Positions 1 to 9,554 of a DNA stretch of 56,310 nucleotides are shown one piece after another. The notes under the pieces are model-generated. The model worked only from the letters and a program-made list of their open reading frames with translations. It was not told the DNA's origin and searched no databases. Both the position numbers and the translations under genes were made by a program. Source of the stretch: an uncultured bacterium (lineage in GTDB: Bacteria > Bacillota > Clostridia > Oscillospirales > Oscillospiraceae). Every line of letters starts with the position of its first letter. Position 1 is the stretch's first letter. The stretch lies in contig CAMWRX010000010.1 in the NCBI GenBank assembly GCA_947176765.1, positions 1-56,310 on the forward strand, in the 5' to 3' direction.

Positions 1-85
1 CGCCGGAGGACAAAATTGAGCGCACAAAAGGGATAAACTAAAAAGCAGAGCGACACCTGCCGTCCGCACCCCAGTGTGCAATGAA

Positions 86-121
86 GCGCCCAGAGTAATC
101 CAATTACTCTGGGCGCTTTTT
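86..121 (+). terminator. Rho-independent terminator
   Basis: A perfect 13-bp stem (86-98 with 104-116, starting GCGCCCAGAG) closes a 5-base loop and is followed by T5 at 117-121. The T run is on the + strand, so it probably ends a transcript entering from left of the window. It also separates that transcript from the convergent gene at 131. Bases 1-85 show no gene. Confidence 0.85.
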
Positions 122-130
122 ATGCTTTGA

Positions 131-2524
131 TTACGACATCAGATCCAGCCGGGGAAGAAGCAGCGCTTTCTCCAGCGGGAACGCCTCCACCAGAATCTTG
201 GCCACAGCGGCCCGGTCAATATTGTTCTTGGGCATCAGCCTCCCGTTGCTTCCCCCCACCACGTCCAGCGACACCAGGGTCTGTACGTGGTCATTCGCCC
301 AACTGCTCACCGAGGCGGCGTCGGAGAACCGGGAGAGATCATAGGGCCGGGAGGCCGCCAGCACCCGGCCCAGGAAGGTCATGGCCTCCTCACGGGTGAT
401 GTAGCTGTTCATATTGGCGTACTGCTTGTTGCCGACCCAAGTGCCCTTGAGCACCTTCATGGAATACATGGCCTTCACGCTGGGCAGCGCCCAACTGGGA
501 ATCGTATTCGTATCGGCAAAGGGCAGCGTAATGGAGTTGTAGGCATCAGCCCGTACCCCCAGCAGATTGGTAAGAAACACCATCATCTCCGCCCGGGTGA
601 CCAGTCCGTTGGGATCATAGACCCGCTGGCCGTTGACAGAGCCTTTGCCGGTAGTCAGCCCCAGCTGGTAGAGCTGGGTGACATACCCCTGGCTCCAGTG
701 GCCCACCACATCCGCAAAGGGACAGCCGCTGTCCACCTTCACAGGGACGGTCACCGTCCTGCCGCCGGCGGAGACGGTGATATTGCCCTCGGCGGTGGAC
801 TGGCCCGCCGTGAAGCTGCCGTCGGCGTCAATGGTTCCAATGGCCGGGTCAGCGCTCCAGGTGATATTCTCCTTGCTCATGGCCACAGGCAGATTCCACC
901 ACGCGCCGGTGGCCGTCAGGTCCACCCGGTCGCCCGGCTTGAGATTCAAGGACGTCACACTGGTGGAGCTGCCCTTCTGAGAAACTGTCAGGCGGGACAG
1001 CTGATCCACCACCCGGACGGACATGGAGCTGTTTTGTCCGGCGGAGACGGTATAGGTGCCCGCCGTCGTTCCGGCGGTGTAGGTGGCCGATCCGCCGCTG
1101 CCGCTGATGAAACCGCCGGTGGCGCTCCAGTTGAGGTACTGCTGGTCGGTAAGCTGTCCCGTACTGTCATAGGCCGCGGCGGTCAGGGGCAGCTGCGCCC
1201 CGGACAGCACCACCCGATGCTGGGCGCTGACATACGCGCCCGGTTCAAAGACGGCGTCCTCCGCCCGACACACCAGAAGAATGGTATTGTTGATCCGCCG
1301 CCCCGCCGTCGACGGCTTGTTTACTACGCTGAATCCGCTGCTGCCCGGGAGGGTGGCGCCCAAGGTGGTAGAACCGCCGCCGTCCAGCGCCACGGCGGAC
1401 ACACAGCCCAGCTCCTGGAGCCGCTCCGCCACCTGGGCGTAGGTGGCGCCGATGGAATAGCCGCTCTGGCGGCCGTCAATGGTGTAGAACACGGCGGTGC
1501 CGTCCGCCTTGATCCCCACGGCGGTGTAGGGGTTGGCGGCGGTGGGCAGGCCGCTGACGATCTCCCCGTTGCGCAGCAGGGTATACAGGCCGCTGATGCC
1601 GTAGGCCGCGTCCGCCCACTGCTTGTCGGCGCCGCTCAGGTTGAGCGTCACCTCCGCCCCCGGAACCAGGGCCCGCAGGGCGGCCAGCAGATCAGCGTTG
1701 TTGTGATCCTCGCCATAGAGCATATAGCAGCCCTCGGGGATGACCCCGTTGAACGCTACCCCCTCCTGGGTGGTGTCGGTCACCGACTCCACCCGGAAGG
1801 TCATGGAGCTGTTCATCTTCAGCCCGTCCGCGCCCACAGGGCGCAGGATGGCGGACACACAGGGGCCGCCGGAATTCACCTTGGAGGAAAAGTCCTTGTT
1901 ATAGAGGAACAGTCCGCTCTGACGGGTGGGGTGGCGGTAGGCGTTGAACCCCGCCATGGGGAAGCTTCTGGGGATGGTAACAGGGGTCGGAACCGTCCAC
2001 AGATCGCCCTCCGGCGGCTGCACCATCTCCGTCCCGATCCAAGAGATTGTGCCGGTGGGGCGGCTCTCGTCAATGAACACCCGCCCGTCGTTGGTGAATC
2101 CCAGCAGAGTGTAGCTTTCCACGTCCAGGGAGCGGACGATCCCGTCCGTCATGAGCATTCCCACGATGGTGCCGTCGGTGTTGAAAAAGCCGCCGTTGAT
2201 GGCCGCCGTCACCCGGTAGCCCTGGGCCTCCCACTGGGACGCGGCGGTGGCCACCGTGTTGGTGCTGGCCACATATGTACCGCTGAACACCACCGGCTTT
2301 ACCCTGGCATTCGGCGTGTAGGTCACGTAGTGCTCGGTGCGCAGGTCGCTTCTGGACGCCGACCACAGGCTCTGGGTGGTGAGCGTTGTTCCCGTCCCCA
2401 GATCCACCGTCTGCTCCACCAGCTCGCTGCCCAGCGCGTAGGACGCCAGGGCCGGCTGGGTCAGGGAAAAGGCCAGCGCCAGCGTTGCAATCAGCGCGGC
2501 GCACCGTCTGCCGTATTTTTTCAT
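131..2524 (-). CDS. SLH-anchored phosphodiester glycosidase (NAGPA/DUF2233 family)
   Basis: 797-residue exported surface protein. The start was set at 2524 because AGGAGG lies just upstream and a clear signal peptide follows (MKKYGRRCAALIATLALAFS). Longer upstream starts would bury that signal. The middle carries hallmarks of the phosphodiester glycosidase family, related to the NAGPA uncovering enzyme: AAINGGFFNTDG near the front and ALDGGGSTTL further on, with NNTILL closing the domain. Bacterial-Ig-like segments follow, then three C-terminal SLH repeats (ADVVGHWS, TRAEMMVFL, TREEAMTFL, DRAAVAKIL) that would bind secondary cell-wall polymer. The family removes N-acetylglucosamine-1-phosphate-type caps; the substrate here is unknown, and a role in processing cell-wall or capsule phosphodiesters is inference. 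It lies downstream of hemW on the same strand, but has its own promoter-like signal. Confidence 0.87.
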   Translation of the reverse strand: MKKYGRRCAALIATLALAFSLTQPALASYALGSELVEQTVDLGTGTTLTTQSLWSASRSDLRTEHYVTYTPNARVKPVVFSGTYVASTNTVATAASQWEAQGYRVTAAINGGFFNTDGTIVGMLMTDGIVRSLDVESYTLLGFTNDGRVFIDESRPTGTISWIGTEMVQPPEGDLWTVPTPVTIPRSFPMAGFNAYRHPTRQSGLFLYNKDFSSKVNSGGPCVSAILRPVGADGLKMNSSMTFRVESVTDTTQEGVAFNGVIPEGCYMLYGEDHNNADLLAALRALVPGAEVTLNLSGADKQWADAAYGISGLYTLLRNGEIVSGLPTAANPYTAVGIKADGTAVFYTIDGRQSGYSIGATYAQVAERLQELGCVSAVALDGGGSTTLGATLPGSSGFSVVNKPSTAGRRINNTILLVCRAEDAVFEPGAYVSAQHRVVLSGAQLPLTAAAYDSTGQLTDQQYLNWSATGGFISGSGGSATYTAGTTAGTYTVSAGQNSSMSVRVVDQLSRLTVSQKGSSTSVTSLNLKPGDRVDLTATGAWWNLPVAMSKENITWSADPAIGTIDADGSFTAGQSTAEGNITVSAGGRTVTVPVKVDSGCPFADVVGHWSQGYVTQLYQLGLTTGKGSVNGQRVYDPNGLVTRAEMMVFLTNLLGVRADAYNSITLPFADTNTIPSWALPSVKAMYSMKVLKGTWVGNKQYANMNSYITREEAMTFLGRVLAASRPYDLSRFSDAASVSSWANDHVQTLVSLDVVGGSNGRLMPKNNIDRAAVAKILVEAFPLEKALLLPRLDLMS

Positions 2525-2570
2525 GGGGTTCCTCCTGTTTCGCGCGGGGCCTCGGCCCCTGAGTGCAATT

Positions 2571-2599
2571 ATGTTAACATAAATTTTGACATTTGTAAA
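2571..2599 (-). promoter_or_regulatory. Possible promoter for the SLH glycosidase
   Basis: On the minus strand, TTTACA (2599-2594) and TAACAT (2576-2571) are separated by exactly 17 bases in a local AT-rich patch, about 47 bases before the start codon. Both boxes are imperfect, so this is a tentative call. Confidence 0.4.
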
Positions 2600-2629
2600 C
2601 GGGATATATTTCCTCGACTGCGCAAAGCG

Positions 2630-2654
2630 AAAGGGCGGCTCTAGCCGCCCTTTT
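2630..2654 (-). terminator. Short hairpin terminator overlapping the hemW stop
   Basis: A 7-bp GC stem (2633-2639 with 2644-2650, GGGCGGC/GCCGCCC) has the 4-base loop TCTA. The hemW stop codon (2643-2641) sits in this loop. On the minus strand the stem is followed by only three T residues, so termination may be weak. Confidence 0.55.
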
Positions 2655-3846
2655 GGGGAAGCCGCCCGCCCCGGATAAGCTCCAGGGTGTTGGCCAGGGT
2701 CTCCACCTCCTGGAGCTCCAGCAGCTCGCCAATGAGGCGGTTGGATAGCAGAAAGCCCTCCGGGGTAAAATGCCAACGGCGGCCTGTGCGCACCGCCCAG
2801 CCCTTCTGCTCATACTCGGAAAGCCTCGCGGCAATGGGGTCAAAGTTCATATAGTACTCCCGGCGGTACTCCCACTCCTCAATGCCGTGGGTGGTGCGCA
2901 TCCGGAGCATCAGATACTCATTGCCCCGCTCCCGCTGGGGGATCTCATCCATATCGTCCAGCAGCTTGCCGTCCCCCAGCACGCCCCGGATATAGCCCTC
3001 CAGATCCCGGACAAAGGAGTACCGGCAGCCGCCGAAATCGGAGTGGGCCCCGGCCCCCAGTCCCACGTAGGGCCGGCCCATCCAATATTTCAAATTATGC
3101 CGGGACTGGCAGCCCGTGCGGGAAAAATTGGAGATCTCATACTGCTCAAAGCCCGCCTTGGCCAGCCGCTCCACCGTCCACAGGTAGCGCTCGGCCTGCT
3201 GGTCGTCATCGGGAAGCTCCTCCCCCTCCGCCACGCGCCGGGCCAAGGGCGTGCCCTCCTCCACCGTCAGACCGTAGCAGGACAGATGCTCCGGCTCCAG
3301 CGCCAGGGCCGCCTCCACCGAGGCCTGCCAGCTCTCCTCCGTCTGACCGGGCAGTCCGTAGATCAGATCCAGGTTGAGGTTGCGGATCTTGGCATTCCGG
3401 GCGGCTTTTACCGCGTCCTCCACCTGTTGAAAGGTGTGGGGGCGGTGTACCGCGGCCAGCTCTCGGTCACAGGCGGACTGCATCCCCATGGACAGCCGGT
3501 TTACCCCCGCCTTACGCAGATGCTTGAGCATCTTCTCATCTACGCTGTCCGGGTTGGCCTCCAGGGTAAACTCCACGTCCTTGGACAGATTGAACCGCTT
3601 TTTCACTGCGGCCAGCAGCTCCAGCAGCCGCTTCTCCCCGTACCAGGTGGGTGTGCCTCCGCCGATGTAGACACTGTTCACCACCTGCTTCTTGGCTCGG
3701 GGGGCGGTCTCCATGACCTGCTGGAGCAGCGCCTTCTGGTACTCATCCATCCGGTCGTCCTGGCCCGCCAGGGAAAAGAAATCGCAGTAGTCGCACTTGC
3801 TGCGGCAGAACGGAATGTGCAGGTACAGCCCCAATGAATTTTCCAT
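2641..3846 (-). CDS. hemW: HemW-type radical SAM protein
   Basis: 401 residues, normal for HemW, formerly annotated as oxygen-independent coproporphyrinogen oxidase. The N-terminus shows the diagnostic radical-SAM cluster site, CRSKCDYC (Cys14, Cys18, Cys21), after LYLHIPF. It continues with the family segments YIGGGTPTW, TLEANPD and NRLSMGMQS, then EQYEISNFSR and the C-terminal HemW region. The family acts as a heme chaperone that hands heme to membrane cytochromes rather than as an oxidase. That may matter here because a cytochrome-b-like protein is encoded at 21.2 kb. The start at 3846 gives the expected N-terminus; only a weak ribosome site is visible. The stop lies in a hairpin loop. Confidence 0.92.
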   Translation of the reverse strand: MENSLGLYLHIPFCRSKCDYCDFFSLAGQDDRMDEYQKALLQQVMETAPRAKKQVVNSVYIGGGTPTWYGEKRLLELLAAVKKRFNLSKDVEFTLEANPDSVDEKMLKHLRKAGVNRLSMGMQSACDRELAAVHRPHTFQQVEDAVKAARNAKIRNLNLDLIYGLPGQTEESWQASVEAALALEPEHLSCYGLTVEEGTPLARRVAEGEELPDDDQQAERYLWTVERLAKAGFEQYEISNFSRTGCQSRHNLKYWMGRPYVGLGAGAHSDFGGCRYSFVRDLEGYIRGVLGDGKLLDDMDEIPQRERGNEYLMLRMRTTHGIEEWEYRREYYMNFDPIAARLSEYEQKGWAVRTGRRWHFTPEGFLLSNRLIGELLELQEVETLANTLELIRGGRLPQKGG

Positions 3847-4021
3847 GGTTGTCTCCCTCAGGCGGCCGCGCTCCGCGAGCCGCCGCGTTTCACTCGTTAA
3901 TTGTTGTTATTATACTCTATTTTGCCAGAATATTCAATCCCCCATATTTCGCCATATTGGCAGGGCACAAGTTTCGCATCGCGCAAAATAATTTTAATAA
4001 TTATATTTCATTATTTTCGAC

Positions 4022-4050
4022 TTGACGTGACAAACTACTTGCATTATACT
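4022..4050 (+). promoter_or_regulatory. Sigma-A-type promoter for the hemolysin III gene
   Basis: TTGACG (4022-4027), a 17-base spacer and TATACT (4045-4050), 28 bases before the ATG at 4079. This is a strong match in an AT-rich patch. Confidence 0.75.
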
Positions 4051-4078
4051 ATAGGTATCAGAAAGGCAGGTGCTCGGA

Positions 4079-4807
4079 ATGGAGCAGGTATTATATCACG
4101 ATCCCTTTGCCAGTCTCCCCCGCCGCCGGGAAAGGCCGGTAGAAAAGGGGCGGAACCCCTACGACGGGCTGCGGCCCTGGTCGGCCATCACCCACGGGGT
4201 GGGCGCGGCGCTGTCCGTGCTGGCCACAGCGGTGCTGACGGCAGGCGCGGCTTTGCATGGCTCGGACGTGTGGAAGCTGGTATCCTTCGCCGTTTATGGG
4301 TTGTCCATGACGGCGCTGTACACCGCCTCCACCCTCTATCATTGCGTGAACACATCGGTGGCCGGGCGGGTAGCCCTGCGCAAGCTGGACCACGCCTCTA
4401 TCTATTTCCTCATCGCCGGGTCGTATACCCCTGTCTGTCTCATCGCTCTGCGGGGGGCCTGGGGCTGGTCGCTTTTCGGCGTTATCTGGGCGCTGGCCAT
4501 TGCTGGGCTGGTGATGTGCCTGACCTGGATCAACTGCCCCAGGGCGCTTACCTCCACCGTCTATATCGCCATGGGCTGGCTGGCGGTCATCGCCATCTAC
4601 CCCATCTGGCAGGTGCTGGGCTTTCGGGGCGTGTTCTGGCTGCTGACCGGCGGCGTACTGTACACCGTGGGCGGCGTGCTGTACGCGCTGAAGTGGCCGG
4701 GGCGGGACAATCCCCAGTTTGGGTGCCACGAGGTGTTCCATGTGTTCATTCTGCTGGGCTCCATCGCCCATTTTGTGATGATGCACAAGGTGCTGCTGCC
4801 GCTGTGA
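4079..4807 (+). CDS. Hemolysin III / PAQR family membrane protein
   Basis: 242 residues with about seven hydrophobic segments. Conserved PAQR/HlyIII features are visible: AITHGVGAALS near the first membrane segment, STLYHC followed by LRKLDHASIYFLIAGSYTP, and CHEVFHVFILLGSIAHF near the end. The histidines and the aspartate would form the zinc site of the family. Despite the family name, most bacterial members are not proven hemolysins; they are membrane hydrolase-like proteins linked to lipid homeostasis. ATG at 4079 was preferred to an in-frame GTG at 4070, because the purine-rich AAGGCAGG only has proper spacing to the ATG. It is a single-gene unit with its own promoter. Confidence 0.87.
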   Translation: MEQVLYHDPFASLPRRRERPVEKGRNPYDGLRPWSAITHGVGAALSVLATAVLTAGAALHGSDVWKLVSFAVYGLSMTALYTASTLYHCVNTSVAGRVALRKLDHASIYFLIAGSYTPVCLIALRGAWGWSLFGVIWALAIAGLVMCLTWINCPRALTSTVYIAMGWLAVIAIYPIWQVLGFRGVFWLLTGGVLYTVGGVLYALKWPGRDNPQFGCHEVFHVFILLGSIAHFVMMHKVLLPL

Positions 4808-4832
4808 TACTTTTTCTCGAGAGAAAAAGTAT
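4807..4832 (+). repeat. Inverted repeat after the hemolysin III gene
   Basis: A 12-bp inverted repeat (ATACTTTTTCTC pairing with GAGAAAAAGTAT) starts at the last base of the stop codon. It lacks a T run outside the stem. It could be a processing hairpin or a small dispersed repeat; I cannot decide from one copy. Confidence 0.5.
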
Positions 4833-4917
4833 CCAAAAAGAGCTTTATACTCGCTGACGTCAACGTTGCGCAAGCTCTCAATTTCCGCCCGGTAACGAGA
4901 CAAGGAAATAAGAAAAG

Positions 4918-4955
4918 CCCCGCCTAGGCTGTCCAGCCTAGGCGGGGTCTTTCTC
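4918..4955. terminator. Bidirectional terminator between convergent genes
   Basis: Perfect 14-bp stem (4918-4931 with 4934-4947, CCCCGCCTAGGCTG), flanked by TCTTTCTCTTTT on the + side and CTTTTCTTATTTC on the minus side. It lies between the hemolysin III gene and the convergent trmB fusion, so it can serve both. Confidence 0.85.
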
Positions 4956-4957
4956 TT

Positions 4958-6121
4958 TTATACCAACCGTTCCATAACCCATACAGGGGCGGCGGTCTCC
5001 CCCAGCAGCTTGTCCTGCCGCAGATCGCCAAAGCCCATGGCCCGCCAGAACGCGTGGCCTGCGGGATTGTTCAGCAAACAAGCCAGCTGGGCCCTGTCCA
5101 TCCCCGCGTCTCCCGCCGCCTGAAGCACCGCGCCCATGATCTCCCGGCCCCTCCCCTGCCGCCGCAGCTCCGGCGCCAGGAAAAGCAGGCCAACATAGAA
5201 AGTGCGCTCCCGGGGATAGCCCTCCACCAGATCCAGCACCGCCTGGGGGGCGCTATCCCGCCAGAGGGCCAGGTAGTGCTTTTGCTCCATGGCGCACCGG
5301 GGCGGGAGATTCGTCAGATCCTCCTGGATGGAGGCAGCGGTAGGCTGCGGGGGATTGAGGGCAAAGAAATCCGGATCGGTCTGGAACAGGGCCAGCACCG
5401 AGGCCACGTCATCTCCGGTTACCGGGCGGATCTCCCAGTCAGCCAGGCGGCGGGTCAGGCCGTCCACCAGCGGCACGTCGGGCAGGGCCTCCATAGTGCC
5501 CACACAGCGGTTGATGGGGGTGCCCAGGGCGTGAAATTTCTCCTCGTAATCGGTCATGACACCCTGGACACCGTGCTCGTGGAGGTTGCGGGTGACCTCA
5601 GACAGGGCGAAGCCCGCCTTGGGGAACTGGAACAGCGACCACTCAAACAGATCGTGGTTGTCCGTTTTGAAGTGGATTTGGCCGCCCTCTTTCAACACAC
5701 GGCGGTAGCCCCGCAGGAAGTTCACATGAGTCAGACGGCGGCGGGAATGCTTCACCGACGGCCAGGGGTCGCAGAAATTGATGTAGATGAGATCCACCTC
5801 GCCGGGTGCAAAGTATTGATCCAGCGCGGCGGCATCGCCGTCGATGAAAAATACGTTGGTCAGGCCCATGGCGCGGCAGCGCTCCATGGCGATAACCATG
5901 GCGTCGGGCACCCGCTCTACGGCCACATATAAATCCTCCGGATGGGCGGCGGCGGTCTCGGCGGTAAAGCGGCCCTTCCCGCAGCCCAGCTCCAGGCGCA
6001 GTTTTGCGGCATCCAGCTTGCGCTCCCGCCAGCGGCCCTTCTCCGCCGCAGGGTCACGCACCAGCAGCTCACCGCAAGCCTCCATTCGGGGAACCAGGTT
6101 TTTCTTTTTCCGCATCCGCAT
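4958..6121 (-). CDS. trmB: tRNA (guanine-N7)-methyltransferase fused to a GNAT acetyltransferase
   Basis: 387 residues, far longer than the usual ~210-240 of TrmB. Residues ~1-225 are TrmB: the SAM loop LELGCGKGRF (43-52), the acidic end of the next strand (VAVERVPDA), and the family motif FCDPWPSVKHSRRRL followed by GGQIHFKTDN. It would make m7G46 in tRNA. Residues ~230-387 are a GNAT domain: IRPVTGDDVASVLALF, then LAPELRRQGRGREIM, which is the acetyl-CoA pyrophosphate loop, and a final AFWRAMGF. The open frame runs through both without a break. A minus-strand GAGGTG site precedes the start. The acetyl acceptor is unknown. Confidence 0.9.
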   Translation of the reverse strand: MRMRKKKNLVPRMEACGELLVRDPAAEKGRWRERKLDAAKLRLELGCGKGRFTAETAAAHPEDLYVAVERVPDAMVIAMERCRAMGLTNVFFIDGDAAALDQYFAPGEVDLIYINFCDPWPSVKHSRRRLTHVNFLRGYRRVLKEGGQIHFKTDNHDLFEWSLFQFPKAGFALSEVTRNLHEHGVQGVMTDYEEKFHALGTPINRCVGTMEALPDVPLVDGLTRRLADWEIRPVTGDDVASVLALFQTDPDFFALNPPQPTAASIQEDLTNLPPRCAMEQKHYLALWRDSAPQAVLDLVEGYPRERTFYVGLLFLAPELRRQGRGREIMGAVLQAAGDAGMDRAQLACLLNNPAGHAFWRAMGFGDLRQDKLLGETAAPVWVMERLV

Positions 6122-6167
6122 TTCCGTTCACCTCATTTGTTTTTCCCGCATATCATATCATAACCTC

Positions 6168-6196
6168 TTGCAAAGCGCAAGAAAATCAGGTATAAT
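6168..6196 (+). promoter_or_regulatory. Promoter of the tRNA-Pro gene
   Basis: TTGCAA (6168-6173), a 17-base spacer and a perfect TATAAT (6191-6196), about 90 bases upstream of tRNA-Pro. No protein gene starts in between. Confidence 0.7.
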
Positions 6197-6289
6197 GATT
6201 TAGTTCGAAGCCTTGCTGTCATCAGAGGGGCAAAGGTGCCGTCTCTCTCGCCTCGGGAGCGTAGGCGGGCTCGGGCAAAAACTTCATAT

Positions 6290-6364
<75 letters not shown>

Positions 6365-6373
6365 AAAAGGACG

Positions 6374-6430
6374 AACGGTTTAGATGCCGTAGGCTGAACG
6401 CCTACGGCATCAACCGTTTCCGGGATTTTT
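6374..6430 (+). terminator. Terminator of the tRNA-Pro transcript
   Basis: Perfect 12-bp stem (6383-6394 with 6400-6411, GATGCCGTAGGC) with loop TGAAC, extended by an imperfect outer AACGGTT/AACCGTT pairing. ATTTTTA follows seven bases later. Confidence 0.7.
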
Positions 6431-6486
6431 ACCCCTCAAATTTTCAGGAGTAAAACGATGGATGCCAACCGCGTTTTTTGAGTGTC

Positions 6487-6502
6487 TGACACGATTTGAA
6501 CG
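6487..6502 (-). repeat. Inverted 16-bp copy of the tRNA-Pro T-arm
   Basis: The minus strand reads CGTTCAAATCGTGTCA, identical to 6340-6355 inside tRNA-Pro. It lies ~130 bases downstream, in inverted orientation. The T-arm of tRNA genes is a common integration core, so this may be a scar. Confidence 0.6.
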
Positions 6503-6602
6503 CGCACAACCAGGAAGCCAAAAAGGGCACTACTTTTTCACCCCCCCAAAATTGATGTAAACTCCAGGGGCTGATTTGATGGACATTCCGAAGGATTCAG
6601 AC

Positions 6603-6634
6603 TGGTGCCCTTTTTCAAATCAAAAAGGGCACCA
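6603..6634 (+). repeat. 13-bp hairpin in the gap between tRNA-Pro and the mobile remnant
   Basis: TGGTGCCCTTTTT (6603-6615) pairs perfectly with 6622-6634. A partial further copy, AAAAAGGGCACTA, occurs at 6522-6534. The gap 6365-6671 otherwise holds the tRNA terminator, the inverted T-arm copy and no convincing gene. Confidence 0.5.
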
Positions 6635-6671
6635 AGTCAGGCAGGTGGTTTTAGGGCTGAGTACGGTTAAT

Positions 6672-8419
<1,748 letters not shown>

Positions 8420-8543
8420 AGGAATTGCCTCCTTTCTGCAATTTTCTAGTCTAATTATAGCTCTGGCGGCCTCTGTTAGCAAGGCGCTCAAGCTAAAGTT
8501 ATCTCTTTGTTTTCAGTTACATAATTTCGTTATATTCTTGAGA

Positions 8544-8577
8544 ACCAGCCCGCCGCATAGGACGGGCTGGTATTTTT
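8544..8577. terminator. Hairpin terminator between recombinase and amidoligase operon
   Basis: Perfect 9-bp stem (8544-8552 with 8563-8571, ACCAGCCCG/CGGGCTGGT), followed on the + strand by ATTTTT. On the minus strand, where the upstream operon ends at 8599, the tail is only TTCTC, so termination there is less certain. Confidence 0.6.
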
Positions 8578-8598
8578 AAGGGGCTCCCACCATAGGTT

Positions 8599-8832
8599 TT
8601 ACAACCGCTTAATTCCATCTACGCCATAGACAACACCGAGGGTGGAACCGTTGTCCCAATGTACGAACACGGTGCCAGTGTCATCCACCAGTTCCACTGT
8701 GCCGCGCTCACCAGGTGTGAACTTACTATAGGGATCATCCAGCCGGACGAGTTCCACGCGACATCCAGCCGGATAGACTTTCCGCACGATGTCTACCACC
8801 CATGGGCTGGGAAATTTGCTGTTACTTTCCAT
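8599..8832 (-). CDS. DUF4314 domain protein
   Basis: 77 residues. The body, PAGCRVELVRLDDPYSKF then GERGTVELVDDTGTVFVHWD and NGSTLGVVYGVD, matches the small DUF4314 family found in conjugative elements and phages of Firmicutes. Its fold looks like a small beta barrel. Its function is unknown. The ATG at 8832 overlaps the end of the preceding gene by 11 bases, so it is the last gene of a four-gene coupled operon. A GGGGG ribosome site precedes it. Confidence 0.75.
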   Translation of the reverse strand: MESNSKFPSPWVVDIVRKVYPAGCRVELVRLDDPYSKFTPGERGTVELVDDTGTVFVHWDNGSTLGVVYGVDGIKRL

Positions 8833-9553
8833 AAAGTATACCCCCGATGTTCTCTTTGATTGACGTCGCAGGATTTTGGTGGCAGCGGTTTCGCTCCACC
8901 CATTCCGGCGGCGGTCCATATTTCCAAGCACTGTTGCCAGTAAGATTCCTGAGCAGGAGTTTCCGAGCGGTTTTATATTCGTCCCCAATGAATCCCAGCC
9001 GGATCAGGAATACACGCATGGAGAATTTTTCGTTGGTAAAGTTCCGCGCTCTGGCGGTGACCCGTTTCTGTTCCTTTGCCATTCTGCACAGGGCAGCGGT
9101 TAGGCGGGTGTAAGCATCGACCTCCCCGTCCAAGTTGTGCAAGGTGAACCAAGGAAACATCAGCTTGTCCGCCGACATTTCTACCACCAGTGTTTCTGTT
9201 TCCAGAGCTTTCCTGAGCAGCGAGGCTTTGCTGGCGATGATTTTCTGGAGGTTTTTGTAGGCTTCCTCGGAGAACCCAGCCCCGGGAATTTCCACAGTAA
9301 GCCGATTGACGTCATCCGCCCCCTCCGGGACAAAGTTCAACTTGCGCAGCGATGTAACCAGCTGCTCCACCTCCTCTCCAGAGGCGCTGTCCGGGCACGT
9401 TACAAGTCCGCTCCGGCTAACCGTGTAACCGTCAACTTTGTAGGCAAATGTTGGCGCTCCCTGATAGATCGCATCTTCGCCCAAAATCTCACTCATGGCC
9501 CGCACTAGAATTTTACGCCGCTCTCCGGTTACATTATAATTGAAGCTACACAT
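8822..9553 (-). CDS. Mobile-element 'virulence-related' family protein with amidoligase-type tail
   Basis: 243 residues. The N-terminal part (SFNYNVTGERRKILVRAMSE, then GAPTFAYKVDGYTV) matches a family I remember as 'virulence-related protein' in conjugative transposons; no activity is established. The C-terminal ~45 residues (NEKFSMRVFLIRLGFIG, EYKTARKLLL, GNSAWKYG) are clearly related to the tail of the amidoligase at 10177-11124 (NEKFAMRVYLNRIGFIG, GNAAWRYG). The gene begins one base after the cyclotransferase stop and overlaps the DUF4314 start, so all are translated together. The shared tail suggests a common binding partner or substrate; that is inference. Confidence 0.7.
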   Translation of the reverse strand: MCSFNYNVTGERRKILVRAMSEILGEDAIYQGAPTFAYKVDGYTVSRSGLVTCPDSASGEEVEQLVTSLRKLNFVPEGADDVNRLTVEIPGAGFSEEAYKNLQKIIASKASLLRKALETETLVVEMSADKLMFPWFTLHNLDGEVDAYTRLTAALCRMAKEQKRVTARARNFTNEKFSMRVFLIRLGFIGDEYKTARKLLLRNLTGNSAWKYGPPPEWVERNRCHQNPATSIKENIGGILYGK

Positions 9554-9554
9554 A

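Noticed and set aside
287-2644. A 785-codon open frame on the + strand opposite the SLH glycosidase
   Set aside because: Its translation is rich in Gly, His and Arg with no motifs, and it is a mirror of codon bias in the true minus-strand gene. The minus strand has signal peptide, enzyme and SLH motifs.
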